Below the pieces are notes generated by a model. The model worked only from the letters and a program-made list of their open reading frames with translations, made no database searches and was not told the origin of the DNA. Both the position numbers and the translations under genes were made by a program. This document shows positions 1-5,159 of a stretch of DNA of 6,510 nucleotides, piece by piece (the first letter of the stretch is position 1; each line of letters opens with the position of its first letter). The stretch covers positions 1 to 6,510 of the forward strand of contig JAEMTW010000023.1 of the NCBI GenBank assembly GCA_016462095.1. The letters are read 5' to 3'. The DNA comes from Thermoleophilia bacterium (GTDB lineage: Bacteria > Actinomycetota > Thermoleophilia > Gaiellales > F1-60-MAGs149).

Positions 1-750
1 ATGCGTCTGACGGCAGCCGGTCGCGCCTTTTTGCCCTATGCGGAGCGCACGCTCGAGACGATGGGCGAGGGTGGACGGCTGGTCTCGGACCTGACGGCGG
101 CGGGCACGGGAGCACTCACGATTGGAGCGCCACCGGCGATCAGCACCTACCTGCTGCCAGGGCTTTTGCGTGAGCTCTCCCAACAGAACCCCAAAATGGA
201 ACTCTCGGTCCGCGGCGGCCACTCGGACGAGGTGCTCGAGCTCGTGTTGCGCGACGAGGTGCAGATCGCCTTGATTCGCGAACTGTTCCACCCCGAGCTC
301 GTCACCGAACGCGTCTTCGAGGACGAGCTCGTCCTCGTCTGTGCGCGTGACCATCCGCTCGCCCTTCGTAAGTCCGTCACGATCGAGCAGATTGCGGGTG
401 AGCGCCTCGTGCTTTTCGACCGACGCTCCTCCTTCGCCGACATTGCCTTGACGCTGTTTCAGCGCGCACGTCGCCAGCCGAGGGCATTACTGGAGATGGA
501 CAACACCGAAGCCGCAGCCAAGATGGTGGAGGAGGGGCTCGGCGTGTCGCTCTTGCCGCGCACCGCCATCCGGTTTGGTCTGGCTGAGGGGTCCCTGGTC
601 GAGCTTCACCTCCTCAACACCCCCGTCATGCGACGTCCCGTGGCGGCGATCTACCGCTCAGATACGCCACTGTCTGGACCCGCCATGGCCTTTCTCGAGC
701 TCGCACGCGGTCTGGCAGAGCCGCGCACCGCAAGCCAAAGTCCGGCTTAG
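1..750 (+). CDS. LysR-type transcriptional regulator, 5' partial
   Basis: This is the linker helix and effector-binding domain of a LysR-family DNA-binding regulator. The fragment opens with MRLTAAGRAFLPYAERTLE, which in this family follows directly after the winged helix-turn-helix, so roughly 50-60 N-terminal residues lie upstream of the window and the ATG at base 1 is an internal methionine. Residues 36-240 have the two-lobed periplasmic-binding-protein layout: TGALTIGAPPAISTYLLPGLL opens lobe 1, ELVLVCARDHPLA leads into the hinge, and the MVEEGLGVSLLP segment (about residues 175-186) is the typical late LysR signature. The inducer cannot be read from sequence. The next gene starts 17 bases downstream on the same strand. 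That is unusual, because LysR genes more often diverge from their targets, so the regulator may be co-transcribed with the acylation cassette. Family call is firm; target is inference. Confidence 0.93.
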   Translation: MRLTAAGRAFLPYAERTLETMGEGGRLVSDLTAAGTGALTIGAPPAISTYLLPGLLRELSQQNPKMELSVRGGHSDEVLELVLRDEVQIALIRELFHPELVTERVFEDELVLVCARDHPLALRKSVTIEQIAGERLVLFDRRSSFADIALTLFQRARRQPRALLEMDNTEAAAKMVEEGLGVSLLPRTAIRFGLAEGSLVELHLLNTPVMRRPVAAIYRSDTPLSGPAMAFLELARGLAEPRTASQSPA

Positions 751-767
751 CGCCTAGTCTTGTGGAG

Positions 768-1403
768 ATGGCTCGGCAGACCCTCAACGTCTTCATTCGC
801 GGCACACGCGACTACGTGCAGGGCTCGCAGATTCTTGGGCGCACAGCCGAGCTCGTAGGCAACGAACCGCCTGCTGTGCTCGTCTCTGCGAAGTTCACCA
901 AGATCACGGAGCGGGGTGTAGTGGCGGTCTTCGACGGTGAGGCCCCTGGCGATCTGGTCGAGCTCGGTCGCGCACAGTTCGCCACGGAGGCAGGGCGTCA
1001 GACCGTCCAGTTCTTTGAGGTCGCCGGTGAGAAAGCGCCGCCGATCGACGATGTCCCTCGTGTCACAGCCAACCTCGAGACCGACGGCAAGGGCACGGGC
1101 AGCGCAACATTCGTAATCACGGGTACGTTCGAGTCCTACCTCGTTGCGATCATCGAGTTCGTCAAGGCGGTGCACGCTCAACGGGGTGATCACGTCACGG
1201 ACATTTGGTTTACGGCATTGATGGGCGCTCGCCTACCGCTCGGTGCGTCCTACCCGCAGACAGGGACGCTTCGACTAACGCCGAAAATTGAACGCATGGT
1301 GGATGGTCGGCTACAGACGCTCAGCCTGGTCGACACGGAGGGCGACGGCAATGCGCCGCCACAGTTCCAGATCTGTTTCTCTTGCGTCGTAGAGCATGAT
1401 TGA
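768..1403 (+). CDS. Conserved-looking protein of unknown function, first gene of the acylation cassette
   Basis: I do not recognise this 211-residue protein. No signal peptide or membrane span is visible, so it is probably cytosolic. It alternates beta-type stretches (TLNVFIRGTRDYVQG near the start, AVLVSAKFTKI, FQICFSCVVEHD at the C-terminus) with a central amphipathic stretch (SYLVAIIEFVKAVHAQRG, about residues 125-142), followed by a WFTALMGARLPLG segment. Acidic residues are frequent. The ATG at 768 was chosen; a GTG at 762 would add two residues. Neither has a clear Shine-Dalgarno sequence. It begins 17 bases after the regulator and ends 30 bases before the acyl carrier protein gene, so it sits where a dlt operon would hold its ACP-loading ligase. 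It shows no adenylating-enzyme motif and is far too short to be one. A role in supplying or modifying the ACP-bound acyl group is possible, based on position only. Confidence 0.8.
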   Translation: MARQTLNVFIRGTRDYVQGSQILGRTAELVGNEPPAVLVSAKFTKITERGVVAVFDGEAPGDLVELGRAQFATEAGRQTVQFFEVAGEKAPPIDDVPRVTANLETDGKGTGSATFVITGTFESYLVAIIEFVKAVHAQRGDHVTDIWFTALMGARLPLGASYPQTGTLRLTPKIERMVDGRLQTLSLVDTEGDGNAPPQFQICFSCVVEHD

Positions 1404-1425
1404 GTTCAGCACCACTATCAAGATC

Positions 1426-1430
1426 GGAGA
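1426..1430 (+). promoter_or_regulatory. Shine-Dalgarno for the acyl carrier protein
   Basis: GGAGA lies three bases before the ATG at 1434. The spacing is short, but this is the only purine-rich match upstream and supports that start. Confidence 0.5.
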
Positions 1431-1433
1431 GCA

Positions 1434-1679
1434 ATGACACGCGAAGAAGCCCTCACGGCTATCACCAAGGCGCTGACGGCCACCGTCGGCGATGTCGACG
1501 GCACGATCGGAGAAGACACGAACCTCGTCGATGAGGGTATGCTCGACTCGCTCGACTCGATGACGTTCCTGTTCGAACTTGAGAACGATCTCGGCCTGAA
1601 ACTCGAAGCGATCGACGAGACCTACGAGGACTTCCGCGTCGGCTCGATCGTCGACATCGTCGTGGCAGCCACCTCGTAA
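1434..1679 (+). CDS. Acyl carrier protein (DltC-like in role)
   Basis: A stand-alone carrier protein of 81 residues, the usual size for ACPs and for DltC. The phosphopantetheine attachment site is DSL at residues 38-40, so Ser39 is the modified serine. It is preceded by NLVDEGMLDS, which matches the loop before helix II, and followed by the acidic helix II segment MTFLFELENDLGLKL, which contacts partner enzymes. The protein is strongly acidic, as expected for an ACP. It should carry an acyl group as a thioester in the cytoplasm and hand it to the membrane acyltransferase encoded 53 bases downstream. Position beside MBOAT and DltD-like genes argues for envelope acylation rather than general fatty acid synthesis. 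The acyl group (D-alanine, acetyl or other) cannot be read from the sequence. A primary-metabolism ACP is unlikely, because no fab genes are present. Confidence 0.92.
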   Translation: MTREEALTAITKALTATVGDVDGTIGEDTNLVDEGMLDSLDSMTFLFELENDLGLKLEAIDETYEDFRVGSIVDIVVAATS

Positions 1680-1705
1680 TGTTCCACCCGCGTGTTCGGC
1701 AGACG

Positions 1706-1726
1706 GGGCACTAGCCCGAGCTCGGG
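1706..1726 (+). other. Two overlapping, mutually exclusive hairpins before the MBOAT start
   Basis: The 53-base gap holds GGGC-ACTA-GCCC (1706-1717) and the perfect palindrome CCCGAGCTCGGG (1715-1726). They share bases 1715-1717, so only one can fold at a time. The second covers the only G-rich stretch (GGG, 1724-1726) usable as a ribosome site for the GTG at 1733. It could be a translational switch or an operator. Each stem is only four pairs, so chance is a real alternative. Confidence 0.35.
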
Positions 1727-1732
1727 TAACGC

Positions 1733-2911
1733 GTGCTGGCAAGCCTCCAGATCCTGCTGCTGACAACGGTCGCAGCGAGCTTCGCGTACTGGCTCCTGCC
1801 TGCGGCCTGGGTCGAGGGCCGGCGAGCGGTGTTGCTCGTCACGTCGGGAACCCTGCTCTACATCTACGATCCCGCCACGCTGTTCGTGGCGGTCGGCACG
1901 GTGCTGCTGGCCTGGTTGTTGTACGGGCTGACGCGACGCTATCCGAAGTACGGCTGGCTCCCGTGGCTCGTCGCCCTGCCGCTGGTAATCAACGCCTTTA
2001 CGCCGATTGGCGACCTGATCCCCTTCCCGGGTGGGTCACCGCGGGGCGTCATCTTCACGAACCTCGCCACGCTCGGCATGTCGTTCTACACGTTCAAGCT
2101 GTACGCCTCGATCAAGCAGGGACTCAAACTCAACTCGCTTCCGTTTCGTGAAATTTTGACAACGACGCTGTTTTATCCGGCCTTCCCGGTTGGCCCGATT
2201 GATGCATCGCAGAAGTTCGACCACGCCGCGCTCTCCCGCGACCCCGACCCGCGCCGCTGGGTGATGGGCGTCGGGCGCATCGGCCTGGGCGTATTCAAGA
2301 TCTACATCGTGGGCGGCTACATCCAGTCGACGCTTGCGGTCGACGTATTCGGTGTGCCGCTGCCGGGGGTCTACGCGCAGGGTTGGTCCGGGCCGGTCGA
2401 GGCGCTGATCTTCGCCTTCTTCTCGTTCGCTTTCCTCTACGTCAACTTCTCGGGCTTCACCGACATCGCGATCGGCTCCGGTTGGATGTTCAATCTCAAG
2501 CTGACCGAGAACTTCCACTTTCCGCTGCTCTCGCACTCGATTCAGAACTTCTGGCAGCGCTGGCACCTCTCACTGTCGAAGTTCATTACCGCGTATATGT
2601 TCAAGCCGATGTTGCGGCGCACCGGCAAGCCTGCGCTATCGCTGGTTGTCACCTTCGCGCTGATTGGTCTCTGGCATAACGTCAGTGTTGGCTACCTCTT
2701 GTGGGGGCTCGGGCATGGCGCGGCGCTGGCACTTACGATGTACTACCGTGGGCTCAAGCGGCCGCCGCTGCCGATGCCGATGATCGTGCGTCGAGCCGGC
2801 GGCATTGTGATCACGCTTACGTTTGTGAGTCTGATGTCGACGATTGCGAATCAGCCGTCAAACCGTGATTTGGCGCGCTACGTAGCATCATTTGTAGGAG
2901 TTCACCTGTGA
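1733..2911 (+). CDS. MBOAT-family membrane O-acyltransferase (DltB/AlgI-like)
   Basis: A polytopic membrane protein of 392 residues, close to the size of DltB. MBOAT hallmarks appear in order: MSFYTFKLYASI (116-127), LFYPAFPVGPI (146-156), YVNFSGFTDIAIGSG (236-250), FWQRWHLSLSKF (273-284) and GLWHNVSVGYLLWGLGHG (312-329). His278 and His315 match the two conserved histidines of DltB-type enzymes, the second being the catalytic candidate; His328 lies close by. The family moves an acyl group from an intracellular thioester to the outer face of the membrane. The GTG at 1733 is the start because an in-frame TAA at 1727 blocks anything upstream and the first residues form a membrane span. The C-terminus (ASFVGVHL) lacks the acyl-shuttle tyrosine motif that some MBOATs carry as a fusion; the next gene supplies it. 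Family is firm; donor and acceptor are unknown. Confidence 0.95.
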   Translation: MLASLQILLLTTVAASFAYWLLPAAWVEGRRAVLLVTSGTLLYIYDPATLFVAVGTVLLAWLLYGLTRRYPKYGWLPWLVALPLVINAFTPIGDLIPFPGGSPRGVIFTNLATLGMSFYTFKLYASIKQGLKLNSLPFREILTTTLFYPAFPVGPIDASQKFDHAALSRDPDPRRWVMGVGRIGLGVFKIYIVGGYIQSTLAVDVFGVPLPGVYAQGWSGPVEALIFAFFSFAFLYVNFSGFTDIAIGSGWMFNLKLTENFHFPLLSHSIQNFWQRWHLSLSKFITAYMFKPMLRRTGKPALSLVVTFALIGLWHNVSVGYLLWGLGHGAALALTMYYRGLKRPPLPMPMIVRRAGGIVITLTFVSLMSTIANQPSNRDLARYVASFVGVHL

Positions 2912-2914
2912 GCG

Positions 2915-2919
2915 GGAGG
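2915..2919 (+). promoter_or_regulatory. Strong Shine-Dalgarno for the microprotein
   Basis: GGAGG with eight bases to the ATG at 2928 is the best ribosome site in the window. It is the main non-homology evidence that the short frame at 2928-3083 is translated. Confidence 0.75.
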
Positions 2920-2927
2920 CAGAGCTG

Positions 2928-3083
2928 ATGTTTAACGAGTGGTCTAATTTCACTGCAGGGGTGGCAGACTGGGTGGTGCGCCATCAGCTGCTCGTCTACA
3001 TCGTGCTGGGGATCATCGCGTGGATCATCGTGGCGAGGAACTACCCGCTCGAATCGCTGTCACCGGTCTACGCCAACTACTAA
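2928..3083 (+). CDS. DltX-like membrane microprotein with C-terminal acyl-shuttle tyrosine
   Basis: A 51-residue frame from ATG 2928 to TAA 3083. It begins MFNEWSNFTAGVADW and has one membrane span at about residues 21-36 (LLVYIVLGIIAWIIVA). A short tail follows, ending in PVYANY. DltX of the lipoteichoic acid pathway is also about 50 residues with one span, and ends in FIYNEF. In DltX the tyrosine of this terminal hexapeptide accepts the acyl group from the MBOAT outside the cell and passes it to DltD (known for the family). Here Tyr48 occupies the same third position and an aromatic residue (Tyr51) closes the chain. Length, span, terminal motif and location between the MBOAT and DltD-like genes all agree. 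The start is supported by GGAGG at 2915. It begins 16 bases after the MBOAT stop and ends six bases before the next gene. Flanking charge does not clearly set topology; an outside C-terminus is inferred by analogy. Confidence 0.82.
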   Translation: MFNEWSNFTAGVADWVVRHQLLVYIVLGIIAWIIVARNYPLESLSPVYANY

Positions 3084-3089
3084 TCACCC

Positions 3090-4109
3090 GTGAGCCGCTC
3101 CTCCCGCAACCTGATCCAGATCGCGAGTGGTGTCCTGCTCTTGGGCGTCCTCGGCGGCGTCTTTGCGCTGGTGGCATGGAGCGATCAGCCACGCATTCGG
3201 TACGCAACATTGAAGTGCGTGTATCGCCAGATCTACAACTATCAGGGTCCCGTTGATGTGGTGGTTGTCGGTACGTCTCGTACGAAGTGGGGCGTTTCGC
3301 CACAGGTCATGTCGACCGTTCTCAGCGATGGCAAAGAGCCACCCGCGGTCGTCTTAAATCTGGCGCGCAGTTGGCGCGGCACGCAGCAGATGTTCCAAGA
3401 GCTCAAGGACGTCCAAGCAGAGCGTGGGATCAAGCAGGCGGTGGTGGTCGAATACTCGCGCGAGGGCGATGTCGTCGCCACCTCGCAGCGGTACTACGAC
3501 TATTACCCCGAGCACGCGGCGCTCGTCCCGGTCGACGAGTTTCGGACCGATCCTGCACTAAAACCGCGTGAGCCTGCCTACCTCCGCTTCCGCGACCTGC
3601 TCGAGCTTGGTCAATTACGCGTCGATTTTGCTCTTGATCGCTGGCTGTCAGGGAAGGCCGATAAGAACCTCGAGATCCCAGTGCAGGAGCGGCCCGTTGG
3701 AGTCTCGGATGGCTGCACCGGCAAGGATCGTCCGCTCAAGCCTGCGGCGAATGCCTCGTGGGCCGAACGGGCTCTGCCGAAGGGTGCCGCATGGGAGGAT
3801 CGTGAGCCCGGCTCGTGGCCGATCGGCAAGATCAATAACGATGCTCAGCGGGAGACGATCAAAGAGTTGATCGCGTGGGCGCAGGCCGAGGGGCTGCAGA
3901 TCTACTTCACGCTGATGCCGCGCTATCTCGACCCGCCTGCCAGCGAGGCCTACCTTGCGCGGTTTCAGAAGACCTTCGGTGTACCACTGTCGGTGCCGCC
4001 GAAGGCTGTGCTCGCAGAGCTCAACGCTGGTGGCTACTCCGACCCGAACCACCTCTACGAGCCTGGTCGCGAGATCTACTCAACGTGGCTCGCAGAGCAA
4101 ATCCGCTAG
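3090..4109 (+). CDS. Membrane-anchored SGNH/DltD-like acyltransferase, copy 1
   Basis: A 339-residue protein with an N-terminal membrane anchor (residues 8-30) and a large domain expected outside the membrane. The nucleophile block is VVVVGTSR (57-64), making Ser63 the candidate catalytic serine. The C-terminal SDPNH (317-321) gives Asp318 and His321 of the DxxH block typical of SGNH hydrolases and DltD. NLARSWRGTQQM (90-101) and LKPREPAYLR (157-166) are identical in the next gene. Cys43 and Cys209, also shared with the paralogue, could form a disulfide. The expected role is to take the acyl group from the microprotein tyrosine onto Ser63 and transfer it to an envelope polymer. The start is GTG 3090, six bases after the microprotein stop and without a Shine-Dalgarno sequence, which suggests translational coupling. 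A secreted esterase acting on the same polymer is the main alternative. Confidence 0.88.
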   Translation: MSRSSRNLIQIASGVLLLGVLGGVFALVAWSDQPRIRYATLKCVYRQIYNYQGPVDVVVVGTSRTKWGVSPQVMSTVLSDGKEPPAVVLNLARSWRGTQQMFQELKDVQAERGIKQAVVVEYSREGDVVATSQRYYDYYPEHAALVPVDEFRTDPALKPREPAYLRFRDLLELGQLRVDFALDRWLSGKADKNLEIPVQERPVGVSDGCTGKDRPLKPAANASWAERALPKGAAWEDREPGSWPIGKINNDAQRETIKELIAWAQAEGLQIYFTLMPRYLDPPASEAYLARFQKTFGVPLSVPPKAVLAELNAGGYSDPNHLYEPGREIYSTWLAEQIR

Positions 4110-4130
4110 ACAACCGCCGATGAGCATGCG

Positions 4131-5159
4131 ATGCAGCACTCTCGCTCCATGTTGATTCGGGGTGCGGCCGCGGTCGCTCTGACGGCACTTGTCGTCGGTG
4201 TCGTGGTCCTGCTGAAATGGTCGGATCAGCCTGCGGTTCGCTACACATCGCTGCCGTGTATCTATCGCCAGATCTACGCCCGGTCAGGCGCTGTCAGCGT
4301 CGCCGTCGTCGGGACGTCGCGTGCAAGTTGGGGAATCTCGCCGACCGTGGTGTCGAACGAACTGACGCCGCCTGGTGCGGAACCAACGGTGGTGGTCAAT
4401 CTCGCGCGGAGTTGGCGCGGTACGCAGCAGATGCTGCAACAGGTTCGTGATCTCGATCTGACGCGTGGGATTCGGCAGGCGATTGTCGTCGAGTACCTCC
4501 GCGAGGGTGCGGTCGGGGACACGACGCAGACGTACTACGACTACCTGCCAACGCATGCCGAAGCCATGCCGCTCGGTTCCTTTGCCGACGATCCGCAACT
4601 GAAGCCCCGCGAGCCAGCCTATCTCCGCCTTCGAGATCTGCTCGGCCTCTGGCAGCAACGACTTGATTCGGCGCTAACGAGATTAGGCACCGGACTGTGG
4701 CGACCCAATAGCGCTATGGCGATGGTGCCGGGCACCTCGGAGGGGTGTACTAGTCCCGACCGTGCAGTTGAGAGCGACCATCTTGAGGACTACGCGCAGG
4801 AGCGGATGCGGCGTTTTGGGCCGTGGCAGCAGCAGGCGCCTGTGACGTGGGGGATGGGGGCGATCAATGCCGACGCGCAACGCGTTTCGATCCGGCAATT
4901 CGTAGCGTTTGCGCGTGCCCGCGACATCGACATCTACTTCGTCGCGATGCCGCGATACCTCGATCCTCCTGTTAGTCGCGCCTTTGTTGCCCGCTTTGAG
5001 CGGCGCTTTGGCGCCCCGCTTTTGGTCCCGCCCTCGCAGGTGCTGGCGACGTTGTATCCGAACGGGTTTGCCGATCCGAACCACATGCGTGCCCCTGGAC
5101 GGAACCTCTATTCGCAGTGGCTCGGTGAGGAACTCAAGGCCGAGCAGTCGGAGTCTTAG
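4131..5159 (+). CDS. Membrane-anchored SGNH/DltD-like acyltransferase, copy 2
   Basis: A 342-residue tandem paralogue of the preceding gene. The N-terminal anchor spans about residues 8-29. The serine block VAVVGTSR (57-64, Ser63) and ADPNH (314-318, Asp315 and His318) are intact, so both copies look active. Across residues 31-75 the two proteins align without gaps, with 28 of 45 positions identical. They diverge most between residue 171 and about 245, where copy 2 is three residues shorter. Cys43 and Cys206 match the cysteines of copy 1. ATG 4131 is used; ATG 4149 is an alternative that would shorten the basic N-terminal tail, and neither has a Shine-Dalgarno sequence. The gene follows 21 bases after copy 1 and is the last of the cassette. 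A second acceptor, a second position on one polymer, or a heteromeric transferase would all explain the duplication. Confidence 0.88.
   Translation: MQHSRSMLIRGAAAVALTALVVGVVVLLKWSDQPAVRYTSLPCIYRQIYARSGAVSVAVVGTSRASWGISPTVVSNELTPPGAEPTVVVNLARSWRGTQQMLQQVRDLDLTRGIRQAIVVEYLREGAVGDTTQTYYDYLPTHAEAMPLGSFADDPQLKPREPAYLRLRDLLGLWQQRLDSALTRLGTGLWRPNSAMAMVPGTSEGCTSPDRAVESDHLEDYAQERMRRFGPWQQQAPVTWGMGAINADAQRVSIRQFVAFARARDIDIYFVAMPRYLDPPVSRAFVARFERRFGAPLLVPPSQVLATLYPNGFADPNHMRAPGRNLYSQWLGEELKAEQSES
5156..5159. other. Overlapping convergent stop codons
   Basis: TTAG holds the TAG of the + strand DltD-like gene (5157-5159) and, read on the - strand, the TAA of the hydrolase gene (5156-5158). There is no intergenic space and no terminator hairpin was seen beside it, so the two transcripts probably overlap at their 3' ends. 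Confidence 0.9.

Noticed and set aside
1..3. ATG at base 1 as a true start
   Set aside because: The sequence following it is the LysR linker helix, so the DNA-binding domain must lie upstream.
751..767. Promoter or LysR T-N11-A operator ahead of the cassette
   Set aside because: The gap is only 17 bases and shows no convincing -10/-35 or inverted repeat.
747..1193. Open frame of 148 codons on the - strand
   Set aside because: It is antisense to the unknown protein at 768-1403. The + strand frame has better spacing to its neighbours and a more protein-like composition.
2036..2566. Open frame of 176 codons on the - strand
   Set aside because: It lies entirely antisense to the MBOAT gene, whose motifs are intact. 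Its charged, low-complexity product has no family signature.
2870..2911. A fused acyl-shuttle motif at the end of the MBOAT protein
   Set aside because: The end reads RYVASFVGVHL. The tyrosine is not within the last six residues and the spacing to the aromatic residue is wrong. The separate microprotein fits the role.
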